Source: an uncultured Bacilli bacterium
Lineage (GTDB): Bacteria > Bacillota_I > Bacilli_A > RF39 > UBA660
Length of the DNA: 64,000 bases
Direction of reading: 5' to 3'
NCBI GenBank assembly: GCA_910577505.1
Contig: CAJTLN010000002.1
Coordinates: 124,001 to 188,000 of the forward strand
Each line of letters starts with the position of its first letter. Position 1 is the first letter of the stretch. Below the pieces are notes generated by a model, which was not told the origin of the DNA, searched no databases, and saw nothing but the letters and a program-made list of their open reading frames with translations. Below, one piece after another: positions 34,031 through 42,880 of this stretch. The translations under genes and the position numbers were made by a program.

Positions 34031-35006
34031 CTATGTAATAAGCGTAATACTCATCAAATGTTATGTTTTCTTCGTAAATTTGTTTTGCTACATCATAGCC
34101 AACATATCTAAAATGCCAGCTTTCTGTATTATATCCTGTTATATGTTCTTTTCCTTCTGGGTAACGAAGAATAAAACCATATTTGTAACAATTATCTTTT
34201 AACCAAGCATATTCTTCAGATTCTTTAAACTCATTGGCTGTTTTATGCTCTAAAGAAGTGATATCGATTGCAAGTCCAGTTTGATGTTCGGAAAAACCTG
34301 GACGAGCAGCGTATGAATCAGCATATTTTAAACTTATTTTTTTATATTCGTTATATATTTCTTCTTGAGATTTGTAAGGACGATATGATGAGTTAATCAT
34401 TAATCTTACACCAAGGGCTTCATTAACATCGTTGCGCATATTTTCAAAATTTTCAATAACAATACTAGCTACTTTATTGCCAGCGTAAGAATATTGCAAG
34501 CTGACGTTTTGTAAGTCAGTTCTTTCATAATTGCTATCTAAATAATAAAATTTATTAACTATGACTAAATAGTTATTGTCAATGTTGCTTTTATATGTTT
34601 CATTATACCATCCGGCATTGGCATGAACATTTACAAGTGCTATAACATCTTCATATGTTGTTTTTTCGTGGTATTCTTTGTATTCGACATATTTGTCAAA
34701 GTATTTTTCTTTATAGTATTTTTGATTTACTATTTGATAATATGATTCATTGTATTTTTTAGTAAGAATTTGATCTAATTTATCTGATGAAAGTTTTTCT
34801 ATTAGTTTTGTTGTCTCTTTTTTAGAATATCCTTTTTCTAATATTTTATATTCGTATGTTTCTTTGTACTTGAATTCTTCGACAATTTTAATAGATTCAT
34901 TTATTGTATAAATGAACATTATTATAAAAAATGTGAAATAAATTAGGAATCTTTTGAAGCTTGACTTTAGGCGAAGACGCTTTTTCTTCTTTTTTCTTTT
35001 TACCAT
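34023..35006 (-). CDS. D,D- or L,D-carboxypeptidase of the VanY/LdcB family (M15B)
   Basis: The 327-residue protein starts with a long basic run (KRKKKKKRLRLKSSFKR), then one membrane helix, so the catalytic part is outside. The M15B zinc site is visible: SSYRPYKSQEEIY, then SEHQTGLAIDIT (the SxHxxGxAxD motif) and ESWHFRYVG (ExWHxR). YGFILRYPEGKEHITG lies between. These enzymes trim the terminal D-Ala of peptidoglycan stem peptides. The ~130 residues ahead of the domain are helical and charged. AAGGATG lies before the ATG. Confidence 0.88.
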   Translation of the reverse strand: MVKRKKKKKRLRLKSSFKRFLIYFTFFIIMFIYTINESIKIVEEFKYKETYEYKILEKGYSKKETTKLIEKLSSDKLDQILTKKYNESYYQIVNQKYYKEKYFDKYVEYKEYHEKTTYEDVIALVNVHANAGWYNETYKSNIDNNYLVIVNKFYYLDSNYERTDLQNVSLQYSYAGNKVASIVIENFENMRNDVNEALGVRLMINSSYRPYKSQEEIYNEYKKISLKYADSYAARPGFSEHQTGLAIDITSLEHKTANEFKESEEYAWLKDNCYKYGFILRYPEGKEHITGYNTESWHFRYVGYDVAKQIYEENITFDEYYAYYIEK

Positions 35007-35099
35007 TTAATCACATCCTTTATAATATAATTATAGCAAAATAAATCACTTAATGGTAGATAATAAAATTTTTTTAAGTCGTTCGGATTTTATTGCCTT

Positions 35100-35128
35100 T
35101 TGTCGAAATAAAGTGTATTATTTAAAAT
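35100..35128 (+). promoter_or_regulatory. Promoter of the SipW-type export locus
   Basis: TTGTCG (35100-35105), 17-base spacer, TAAAAT (35123-35128), followed by a very strong AGGAGGAG ribosome site at 35131-35138. Confidence 0.55.
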
Positions 35129-35145
35129 AGAGGAGGAGTGAAAAA

Positions 35146-35712
35146 ATGAGAAAAGGAAAAAGCATAAAGTTAGCAGTAGTAGTAGCTGTATTAGCAATGT
35201 TGGTAGGTTTTGCTGCTGTTTCTACTGTTTTAAGATTTAATGGTACTGTTTCATTAAAAGGTAATGCTGCTGAATTTGAAAATAATCTTCGTTTTGTTAG
35301 TACTGGTGCTAAAGCACCTACAATTGAGTCAAGTATGAATAAAACTGGTAATAAGTCAGTATCTGTATCTGATAATGGAAAGCAATTAACTTTTGTTACA
35401 CCAGAGTTTAATACAGTAGGTGAAACAGCAACTGTTACTTATTATGTTGAAAATGTTGGTCAATATGACGCTTTACTTGGGGAAATAACTTGTAAGGCTA
35501 CTGCTACAAATGCAAATTTAGTTGATTATTTAGAAATAATTGAAAGTACTAATTATAATGGAACTACACTTGCTGCTGGTAGTGAAGCAAGTCCTACTCA
35601 AACTGAAGAAGCTTCAACTATCACAGTTAAGTTAAAGAAAACTTACGCTAGTGAAGAAACAGGGATAGTAACAATTACTTGTCAATTACCTGCAACAGCT
35701 AAAGAAAATTAG
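35146..35712 (+). CDS. Small SipW-type exported protein (TasA/camelysin-like)
   Basis: The 188-residue protein starts MRKGKSIKLAVVVAVLAML followed by VGFAAVSTVLRFNGTVSLKG. This is the distinct signal and cleavage region seen in substrates of SipW-type peptidases (hydrophobic run, G-F-A-A, then T-x-L-x-F-x-G). The mature part is beta-rich, with ATVTYYVENVGQYDALLGEITCKA and GIVTITCQLPA. That fits the TasA/camelysin fold, in which extended strands form matrix fibres. It begins the locus, next to its putative peptidase. Role as a fibre or surface subunit is inference. Confidence 0.7.
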   Translation: MRKGKSIKLAVVVAVLAMLVGFAAVSTVLRFNGTVSLKGNAAEFENNLRFVSTGAKAPTIESSMNKTGNKSVSVSDNGKQLTFVTPEFNTVGETATVTYYVENVGQYDALLGEITCKATATNANLVDYLEIIESTNYNGTTLAAGSEASPTQTEEASTITVKLKKTYASEETGIVTITCQLPATAKEN

Positions 35713-35751
35713 AAGTTTAGTAGAAAATAGTTAAAGAGTGGTGATGAAAGA

Positions 35752-36891
35752 ATGTTAAAAATTGGATTACAGATTGTATTTGAAATTTTATTAGCAATAT
35801 TACTATTCTTTAACGTTTTTGTACTCAGAACTTTTAATTTAGTTTGGGTATTTATTGGATTATTAGGATTTTTAATTTTTTTATTATTTTTAATTAAGTA
35901 TAAGAAACCTAGTAAACAAAGAAGTAAGACATTATATTATATAGTAGTTGGTGGATGTTTAATTGTTCAAATATCTTTCTATATATGGGGATTATTTACA
36001 GGTTTTTCTACAAGTTATAATGTATTTTATAGAAATTATTTATCAAAGATTCATATACTTGGTGTATTCTTTATTGTTTCTATAACTGAAATGATAAGAT
36101 ATCTTATTTTCTTAAATTATAATTATAATAAAAAAGATAAGAAAAAGTATATAGCAAGATTCATAATGATATTTAATTATGTTCTTATAGATTATATGTT
36201 GTTAGGAAAAAGTTGTAATTTTACAAGTAGATATGACTTAGTTAATACTTTATTGACTTTTGTTATTCCTTCAATTGCTAAAAACTTGTTTTTAGATTAT
36301 ACGAGTCAAAAATATGGTTATATAGTTAATTATTGGTATCGATTAATAATGGATTTATACTTATATTTTATTCCTATAGAACCAAATGTAAATATATTTA
36401 TAAAGACTGTAATATTATCAGTTTTACCATATTTTCTATATGTTATATTGGAAAATGTGTTTGGTAATAAAAAGAGAATAGCTCGTAAAGATAAAAAGAA
36501 AAACATAAGTGTTAATATTGTAACTTTAGTAATTCTTGCAGTATTGGTTTATTTAATATCGTGTCAATTTACTTATTCGATGATAGCTGTCGGAAGCGAA
36601 TCAATGCAGGGGACTATTAATAAAGGTGATGCTGTAATATATAAAGAATATAAGGGTGAAAAATTAAGTGATGGAGAAGTAATTGTATTTCGACAAAATA
36701 ATAAATTAATAGTTCATCGTATATCTTCTGTATTTGAATTAGATAATGGAGATCAAGCCTTTAATACAAAAGGTGATGCTAATGTTAGTGAAGATAATTG
36801 GATTGTAACTAAAGAAAATGTAGTTGGCGTTGTAAAATTAAGAGTTTTACTGATTGCATGGCCATCAGTATTATTAAATGAATGGTTGTAA
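35752..36891 (+). CDS. SipW-type signal peptidase I with extra polytopic N-terminal half
   Basis: The C-terminal ~120 residues form an S26B-type peptidase: VGSESMQGTINKGD with the nucleophile Ser284, then NKLIVHRISS, where His322 replaces the Lys of ordinary LepB, and NTKGDANVSEDNW with the third catalytic Asp (342 or 348). This Ser-His arrangement is that of SipW and the ER signal peptidase. The first ~240 residues hold about seven membrane segments absent from the ~190-residue SipW of Bacillus subtilis. It follows the small exported protein by 39 bases and likely processes the products of this locus. Confidence 0.8.
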   Translation: MLKIGLQIVFEILLAILLFFNVFVLRTFNLVWVFIGLLGFLIFLLFLIKYKKPSKQRSKTLYYIVVGGCLIVQISFYIWGLFTGFSTSYNVFYRNYLSKIHILGVFFIVSITEMIRYLIFLNYNYNKKDKKKYIARFIMIFNYVLIDYMLLGKSCNFTSRYDLVNTLLTFVIPSIAKNLFLDYTSQKYGYIVNYWYRLIMDLYLYFIPIEPNVNIFIKTVILSVLPYFLYVILENVFGNKKRIARKDKKKNISVNIVTLVILAVLVYLISCQFTYSMIAVGSESMQGTINKGDAVIYKEYKGEKLSDGEVIVFRQNNKLIVHRISSVFELDNGDQAFNTKGDANVSEDNWIVTKENVVGVVKLRVLLIAWPSVLLNEWL

Positions 36892-36905
36892 GTGGAGTGA
36901 TAAAA

Positions 36906-38231
36906 ATGAATGAAGAAAAAAATAATAGAAATAAGAAAGAGATTATTTTAGTAGCAGTTGGAGCAGTTGTAATTTTAATGCTTACAATGTTTTTATGTTA
37001 CAAATCAATAAAAAGTAAAGAAGAGTATGTTATGCATTATTCTGATAGTTCAGAACTAGATTATAACGTATATTTAAAAAAGAATGATTTTTATACTACT
37101 CCATATTTACCTAAAGATAGAGTATATATTTCAACATTAATAGATTATATTGATGCGTCTTTCAATTATAATTTTGATGTGGTCGAAGATATTAATTTAG
37201 GATATAAATATTATATAAGTGCGAAAGTTGTTGTTGATAGTAGTTCTGGAAAAAGAATTTTTGAAAGTGAAGATATGCTTTTAGATAAGACAAGACTACA
37301 AAGAGTTAAAGATAAGAAATTCTCAATTAAAGAAAATGTAAAAATAGATTATAATAAATATAATCAATTAGCTAGTTCATTTATCAACAAATATGAACTT
37401 TCAGCTAAAGCCAATGTACTTGTAAGTATGTATGTTGATGTAGCTGGTACTTATGAAAAATTTGAAAAGGAATTAAATGATTCAGCTGTAGTTAGTTTTG
37501 AGATTCCTTTGACTGCTAATACTACAGAATTAAAAATGAATTATGATTTAAAAAATAATGTAAATGAAAAATTTGAATATGGTAAAACAAGGATTATTCA
37601 TCCATTCTTATTTGCTTTATCTATATTAATAGCAATTATAGATATTATATGGTTTATATATGAATTAGTTATATATGTTCAAAATAAAGATGTAAAAGTT
37701 AAATATAAAGAAAAATTAAAAAAGATATTTAGAGATTATGGTCCTTATATTAGTAAGAAAGCAGCATCTACTAATACTAGAGATATTATGTATACTATGT
37801 CGTTAAGAATAGAAGTAGTTAATTCTTTTGATGATTTAATTAATGTAAGAGATAGTATTGAAAAACCTATTTTGTTCTATGAAGCAATACCTGGAGAGCA
37901 GGCAATATTCTATATTATAGATACTAAAGTTTCTTATATTTATATAATGAATGCAAGAGATTGTGGTAAGAAAAAAAATGAAGAAATTGAATATACTCAG
38001 GAAGAAGAAAAAGATATAGAATCTATTTCTAATATTGAAAATTTTGAACAAGAAGTTGAAGAGGTAGTAGAAAATGAAGAAACTACTGAAAAAATAAAAG
38101 AAGATATTAAAGAAGAAAAAAAAGAGGAATTATCTACTATTGATCAAGAGGAAGTAATAGATAAAGATAAAGAAAAAAAGAAAAAGAAGAAAAAAAAGAG
38201 TACTAAAAAGAAAAAAGAAGTAGCTGAATAG
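36906..38231 (+). CDS. DUF5305-like membrane protein of the SipW locus
   Basis: The start is the ATG at 36906, with GTGGAGTG at 36892-36899; the in-frame codon at 36882 lies inside the peptidase gene. The 441-residue protein has one N-terminal helix (~12-33) and an outside domain starting YNVYLKKNDFYTTPYLPKDRVYISTLIDYID, a pattern I recall for DUF5305. A second helix follows near residues 235-260, then a ~180-residue cytoplasmic tail that ends in a Glu/Lys coil and a Lys-rich run. DUF5305 proteins are often found with SipW in archaea and Firmicutes. A scaffold or assembly role is inference. Confidence 0.65.
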   Translation: MNEEKNNRNKKEIILVAVGAVVILMLTMFLCYKSIKSKEEYVMHYSDSSELDYNVYLKKNDFYTTPYLPKDRVYISTLIDYIDASFNYNFDVVEDINLGYKYYISAKVVVDSSSGKRIFESEDMLLDKTRLQRVKDKKFSIKENVKIDYNKYNQLASSFINKYELSAKANVLVSMYVDVAGTYEKFEKELNDSAVVSFEIPLTANTTELKMNYDLKNNVNEKFEYGKTRIIHPFLFALSILIAIIDIIWFIYELVIYVQNKDVKVKYKEKLKKIFRDYGPYISKKAASTNTRDIMYTMSLRIEVVNSFDDLINVRDSIEKPILFYEAIPGEQAIFYIIDTKVSYIYIMNARDCGKKKNEEIEYTQEEEKDIESISNIENFEQEVEEVVENEETTEKIKEDIKEEKKEELSTIDQEEVIDKDKEKKKKKKKKSTKKKKEVAE

Positions 38232-38258
38232 AACTAGAAAAACAAGGAGATATGCAGT

Positions 38259-41200
38259 ATGAAGAGAAAAAGTCGTATAAAGATAAATAAACTTAAGCTG
38301 GTTATGATAATCCTTGTTTTTTCTATGACTATTGGTTTTGCAGCTTTAAATACTGAATTAAATTTCTTTGGAGTAAGTACAATAGCTTTTGGTGAAAATG
38401 ATTTTAGAGTTTATATTAGTAGAGCTTTTATAAATGATGTTGGTAAATCAAATGTTATAAACGAAAATAAAGATGCTTTTACTTTTACTTATTCTGATAT
38501 TAATCGTAAGGATGCTGACTTAAAATATACAGTAAAAAATACTTCAAATTCATATTATGCAGATGTTGAAGTAAGTTGTAAATCTCGTAAAAATGATGGA
38601 ACTTCGTTTATTTATAATGAAGAAAATTATGAAAGTCATAAGTTTCGTATTGAGCCAGGAAAGTCTTTAACTAAGGATATTAAGTTATTGCTTCCTAATA
38701 CAAATTTAAATTTAATAAGTGAGAATTCTGATATTTTATTGGTAGATCATATAAAAGGTATATCAAAAGGTAGTGATAGTAATATTAATTTTAATACATC
38801 AAATGGCACAGGTGTATATGAAAGTACAAGTACAAATTCTGGTAATAAGGTATATTATTATCGTGGAGCTACTGCTAATAATGATGTTATATTTGCAGAT
38901 AAATGTTGGAAGATTTTAAGAACTTCTGAAAATGGTGGAATAAAGTTAGTTTATAATGGTAATTCAATTGGTGGCACTTGTACGGAATTTTCTTCATCGT
39001 TAGGAATTTTATCTGATGAGGAAGTTATACAAATTGATAGTTCTCAGAATTTTAATAATAATGCATATGCAGGATATATGTATGGTGGTTTAAATTCGTC
39101 TGATTATTTGGGAACTCATAGTAATATAAATGATTCTTATTTTAAACAAAAATTGGACGATTGGTATGAGAGATTTATTTTAAACACTGAATATGAAAAA
39201 TATGTAATTGATGATTCTTTTTATAATGATAGAACTATATTAAGAGATTATTCTAAAGTTACTAGTACTGATACTTTTGAAGGTTTAGGTTATGGTACTC
39301 ATACTACTTTGTATGAAAGTGCTGGAAGATCTAGTTCATTAGCAAAAACATTGTCACCTACTTATAAAGTTAATAATACAAATGATAGTTTTTCTGTTTC
39401 TAGTACTAATGGTAATGGTAAATTAAATTATCCTATAGGAATGTTGACAGCAGATGAATTAGTATATGCGGGAGTAACTAATGATGCTTCTAATAAGTCA
39501 TGGTTAGAGGCATATAAAAGATTTATTTTAACAATTTCTCCTGTTGGATATTATAATAATTCAATGAATTTTAATGCATTAAGTGGTAGAGTTTTAAAGG
39601 CTTATCCTTCTGATTTTAAAGACGAAAGTGTTTATGTTTTACCAGTTTTAACTATAAGTTCAGATTTACATATTGTTAGTGGAGATGGAACGTCATCTAG
39701 TCCTTTTGTGTTATCTTCTGAAGATACATACGAGAATAGTTACACTTGTTCTCTTAATGTTAATAAAGTAGGTTATAGTGAAGATATAGAACCAAGAAAT
39801 CCTTTACTTGATTTAGAGGTTGGGGAAGAGTATTGTTTTGATGAAGAATGTTTTTATACGATTAGCAATGACAATAAAGGAACTATAAAAATGATTGCTA
39901 AGTATAATTTATATGTTGGAAATAATTATGCTGATTATTCTAATTCTACAACTATTTCTAAAACAGATGCTTTATATGGAAAACAACATTATACAGCTGT
40001 AGGTACGCCAACATCAGGTGCGTATCCTCATATTGCAACTGTTCCTTATAGTAAAAATACTACTGATAATACTTATGTTAATAGTGTTGTAAAAAATTAT
40101 GTTGATGAATATGGGAAATATTTACAAGATCTTACAGGAATTAATTTAAAGGCTGAACTTATTACTAGAGATGAATTAGTTGATTTGGGATGTGTTGTTA
40201 TATCGAAGACAGACGGAAATTGTAATAATCCTAAGTTTGATTGGGTAACTAGTACTACTTATTGGACTATGACTCCTGAGAATGGAACAGTTTATTTAGT
40301 TGGAAGTGATGGTTATTTTAAGGCTCCAACTACGCAATCGAACCTGGCAGCAAGTATGTTTAGAGGAGTACGACCTGTAATAACTATTTCTTTACCATCT
40401 AAGAATCCAGATGTAACTTTTGTTACAGGTAATGGTGAAACACCTGGAGATGAATTATGTATAGGTAATGAATGTTTCTACGTTTTAAAATATGATGAGA
40501 CTAATTATACTTTGTTTTCTAAATATAATTTATATGTTGGAAATAAATTTGATACCGGAAGTAGAACAACAATTAGTACGACTGATCCAAGTTATGGCAA
40601 GCAGAATTCTTTGGCTCTAGGAGATAAAGGATCACCAATATATGGAACGTTAAATTATGCAGATTCACTTAAAGCAATAAGTAATTATGTAGATTATTTG
40701 AATAATACGTATGGTTTGCACGCGACTGGAAGAGGCATTTCTCTTGAGGAATTGGAAAATCCAATTGGATGTCGAGATTTAACTGGTTCTGGTATTAATC
40801 ATGGTTGTAGTAAAGAGAAAAATCCGCTTGTTAAATATGAATGGGTAACTAATACAACTTATTGGACAGGTGCTCTGAGTGGAGATAACGTTTATATAGT
40901 AGGAGGAGATGGCTTTTTTAAAGCTGTTGCTAAGACAAATACGGATAATCGAGGAGCTCGACCTGTTATTATTGTTCCTGCATCTGAAATAAAAAGTCCT
41001 GATTATGTTGTAGATGATAAAAATAAATATCCAGAGTCTTGGAATGATAATGGTATCTTTTCTGAATATTACGACCAAGCATACGAAAAGTTAAAGACAA
41101 TGACGACAGAAGAAAAGATTGGTCAGTTGTTGGTTGTTTCTTATTCTAATGGTAAGCCTAGTGATACTGAAAAAGCCATACAGAGTTACCATGTTGGAGG

Positions 41201-42152
41201 AGTTTTATTTTTTGCTGATGCTTTTGAAGACAAGAGTGAAGCGCAAGTTATATCTATGACATCTAATTTGCAGTCTAAATCTAAAATACCTTTAATGATG
41301 CAAGTTGATGAAGAAGGTGGAATTGTAACTCGAGTGGCTAGAAATACTAATTTAGTTAGTAATGAACTGCAAGCTTATCCAAATTTATTTAAAACATATA
41401 CAAGAACAATTAGTGGAGTAACGTCTACATTTAATGGATTTAAGTCTCCTAGTGATTTATATAATGATAGTGGTCATAATTTTGAACTAGTTAAGCAAGA
41501 GACTAAAGTTAAAAATTCAGTTTTAAGAAGACTTGGATTAAATATAAACCTTGCTCCAGTTTCTGATATAGCTGCTTCATCTTCTTATATTTATCCTAGA
41601 ACTTTAGGAAAAGATGCATTCACAACTGGCGAATTTGTAAAGACAGTAGTAGAAACCAGCAAAAATAGTGGAGTTAGTCATTCATTAAAGCACTTTCCTG
41701 GTTATGGAAATAATTCAGATACTCATACTTCTTCATCAGTAGATGAAACTAGTTTGGAAGAATTAAAAAATAAGCACTTAGTACCATTTGTGTCTGGTAT
41801 AAATGCTGGTGTTGAGTCTGTATTAATATCTCATAATATTATTTCAGCTTTAGATAAAGATAATCCAGCTTCATTATCGTATGCAGTTCATTCGTTATTG
41901 TTTGATGATTTAGGTTTTACTGGTCTAGCAATAACAGATGATTTATCTATGAATGCTAGTAGTGGTATTAGTAATACATATATAAAGGCATATACAGCTG
42001 GGAATCATATTTTGCTTACATCTGATAAATATGCTACTGCATATAGTGAAATATTAGAAGGTGTTCAATCTGGAAATATTTCTCTTTCGGATTTAAATCA
42101 AAGAGTTTTTAAAGTATTGGCTTGGAAATATTATGCAGGAATATTATCATAG
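38259..42152 (+). CDS. Giant SipW-type exported protein with three repeat modules and a NagZ-like GH3 domain
   Basis: The 1297-residue protein starts with MKRKSRIKINKLKL, a hydrophobic run, then IGFAALNTELNFFGV, the same signal type as the small protein at 35146. After a beta-rich part (to ~185) come three related modules: ~186-488 (YYYRGATANN, CWKILRTSENGG), ~520-728 and ~730-910 (CFYTIS or CFYVLK, then KYNLYVGN and RPVI). Residues ~948-1297 form a GH3 domain with EEKIGQLLVVSYSNG, DEEGGIVTRV, KHFPGYG (Lys1144, His1145), Asp1154-Thr-His1156 and ITDDLSMNA (Asp1227/1228). NagZ-like GH3 enzymes release N-acetylglucosamine from peptidoglycan. AAGGAGAT precedes the ATG. Confidence 0.75.
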   Translation: MKRKSRIKINKLKLVMIILVFSMTIGFAALNTELNFFGVSTIAFGENDFRVYISRAFINDVGKSNVINENKDAFTFTYSDINRKDADLKYTVKNTSNSYYADVEVSCKSRKNDGTSFIYNEENYESHKFRIEPGKSLTKDIKLLLPNTNLNLISENSDILLVDHIKGISKGSDSNINFNTSNGTGVYESTSTNSGNKVYYYRGATANNDVIFADKCWKILRTSENGGIKLVYNGNSIGGTCTEFSSSLGILSDEEVIQIDSSQNFNNNAYAGYMYGGLNSSDYLGTHSNINDSYFKQKLDDWYERFILNTEYEKYVIDDSFYNDRTILRDYSKVTSTDTFEGLGYGTHTTLYESAGRSSSLAKTLSPTYKVNNTNDSFSVSSTNGNGKLNYPIGMLTADELVYAGVTNDASNKSWLEAYKRFILTISPVGYYNNSMNFNALSGRVLKAYPSDFKDESVYVLPVLTISSDLHIVSGDGTSSSPFVLSSEDTYENSYTCSLNVNKVGYSEDIEPRNPLLDLEVGEEYCFDEECFYTISNDNKGTIKMIAKYNLYVGNNYADYSNSTTISKTDALYGKQHYTAVGTPTSGAYPHIATVPYSKNTTDNTYVNSVVKNYVDEYGKYLQDLTGINLKAELITRDELVDLGCVVISKTDGNCNNPKFDWVTSTTYWTMTPENGTVYLVGSDGYFKAPTTQSNLAASMFRGVRPVITISLPSKNPDVTFVTGNGETPGDELCIGNECFYVLKYDETNYTLFSKYNLYVGNKFDTGSRTTISTTDPSYGKQNSLALGDKGSPIYGTLNYADSLKAISNYVDYLNNTYGLHATGRGISLEELENPIGCRDLTGSGINHGCSKEKNPLVKYEWVTNTTYWTGALSGDNVYIVGGDGFFKAVAKTNTDNRGARPVIIVPASEIKSPDYVVDDKNKYPESWNDNGIFSEYYDQAYEKLKTMTTEEKIGQLLVVSYSNGKPSDTEKAIQSYHVGGVLFFADAFEDKSEAQVISMTSNLQSKSKIPLMMQVDEEGGIVTRVARNTNLVSNELQAYPNLFKTYTRTISGVTSTFNGFKSPSDLYNDSGHNFELVKQETKVKNSVLRRLGLNINLAPVSDIAASSSYIYPRTLGKDAFTTGEFVKTVVETSKNSGVSHSLKHFPGYGNNSDTHTSSSVDETSLEELKNKHLVPFVSGINAGVESVLISHNIISALDKDNPASLSYAVHSLLFDDLGFTGLAITDDLSMNASSGISNTYIKAYTAGNHILLTSDKYATAYSEILEGVQSGNISLSDLNQRVFKVLAWKYYAGILS

Positions 42153-42163
42153 ATAATTAAATT

Positions 42164-42195
42164 AATCTCAGTAAATGAAAATACTGAGATTTTTT
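42164..42195 (+). terminator. Intrinsic terminator of the SipW locus
   Basis: A ten-base stem AATCTCAGTA / TACTGAGATT (42164-42173 with 42182-42191), then T. Confidence 0.85.
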
Positions 42196-42220
42196 ATTAA
42201 TGTTATAAATAGAGAAAAAT

Positions 42221-42249
42221 TTTACTAAATATGGGAAAAATGATATTAT
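42221..42249 (+). promoter_or_regulatory. Promoter for the 42278-42748 gene
   Basis: TTTACT (42221-42226), 17-base spacer, TATTAT (42244-42249) preceded by TGA, so an extended -10. Confidence 0.55.
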
Positions 42250-42277
42250 AAGGCCGTTATTTTGGGGGGATTCTAAT

Positions 42278-42748
42278 ATGCAAAATATAATATTGTTGAT
42301 AAAGTATCCGTTTATAACAATTGCAGGTATAGTAGTGTTTATAGGAGCAATAATAAATGGAACAATAGATATAAATATTTCTTGTAATAAGTTTGATGTT
42401 GGATTATCTAATGTTAAAATAGATGGTGAAGCTAAAAACGTGTCTATTAATAAACGTAATATTAATTTTGTAACAGGAGATTTAAAAAATGTTGGAGATG
42501 TATCTATTTTAGAATATGATTTAACTAATAAGAGCAAATTATATAATGCTAATATTTCAATGAAATGCTATAAAGAAGGAAATAAAAGTGATTATTTTAG
42601 TGTTGAAGATATAACTCCTCAAATTCTTAAAGCTGGTGAAACTAAAAAAGGTTATATAAAAGTGAGTCTTTTAAAGGAATCATTAACAGATAGTAATGAA
42701 AATTTTTATTGTACAATGGATGTTAAAGCAGAGAAAAATAATAAGTAA
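42278..42748 (+). CDS. Small exported or anchored beta-rich protein next to the SipW locus
   Basis: The 156-residue product has an N-terminal hydrophobic segment (residues ~5-26, IKYPFITIAGIVVFIGAII) without the G-F-A-A box of the other exported proteins. The rest (~125 residues) is beta-rich, with ISILEYDLTNKSKLYNANISMKCYK, a pattern similar to the strand regions of the proteins at 35146 and 38259. It may be an anchored relative of those subunits. It has its own promoter and GGGGGGA ribosome site. Antisense reading frames over this region look like shadows. Confidence 0.6.
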   Translation: MQNIILLIKYPFITIAGIVVFIGAIINGTIDINISCNKFDVGLSNVKIDGEAKNVSINKRNINFVTGDLKNVGDVSILEYDLTNKSKLYNANISMKCYKEGNKSDYFSVEDITPQILKAGETKKGYIKVSLLKESLTDSNENFYCTMDVKAEKNNK

Positions 42749-42760
42749 ACGTAAGAAAAA

Positions 42761-42788
42761 GTCTATACAAGAGTGTGTAGATTTTTTT
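42761..42788 (+). terminator. Intrinsic terminator before the heat-shock operon
   Basis: GTCTATACA (42761-42769) pairs with TGTGTAGAT (42774-42782) with two wobble pairs, loop AGAG, then seven T. Confidence 0.7.
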
Positions 42789-42791
42789 GTA

Positions 42792-42821
42792 ATTAGCAGT
42801 TGACCATTGACATCTGCTAAT
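42792..42821 (+). promoter_or_regulatory. Inverted repeat around the hrcA -35 box, possible second operator
   Basis: ATTAGCAG (42792-42799) and CTGCTAAT (42814-42821) are perfect 8-base inverted arms around a 14-base centre that contains TTGACC and the TTGACA -35 box. No T run follows. The position fits a repressor site; the binding protein is unknown. Confidence 0.5.
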
Positions 42822-42835
42822 AAAATGTTTATAAT
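42807..42835 (+). promoter_or_regulatory. Full-consensus promoter of the hrcA heat-shock operon
   Basis: TTGACA (42807-42812), 17-base spacer, TATAAT (42830-42835); start of transcription about 42842, inside the CIRCE element. Confidence 0.9.
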
Positions 42836-42839
42836 TAAT

Positions 42840-42866
42840 TTGGCACTTAAGAAAGAATAGTGCTAA
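42840..42866 (+). promoter_or_regulatory. CIRCE operator (HrcA binding site)
   Basis: TTGGCACTT, nine bases, TAGTGCTAA (42840-42848 and 42858-42866). It matches the CIRCE consensus TTAGCACTC-N9-GAGTGCTAA at 15 of 18 positions and overlaps the predicted start of transcription. HrcA from the next gene should repress here. Confidence 0.88.
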
Positions 42867-42880
42867 TGGTGGTGACTTTT

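Noticed and set aside
42157..42537. Minus-strand frame of 126 codons opposite the 42278 gene
   Set aside because: It crosses the terminator of the SipW locus and the promoter of the plus-strand gene, which has a strong ribosome site; taken as a shadow.
42799..42812. Two TTGAC-type words near the hrcA -35 box as a CtsR site
   Set aside because: CtsR sites need heptads separated by three bases; here they are directly adjacent, and one is the -35 box itself.
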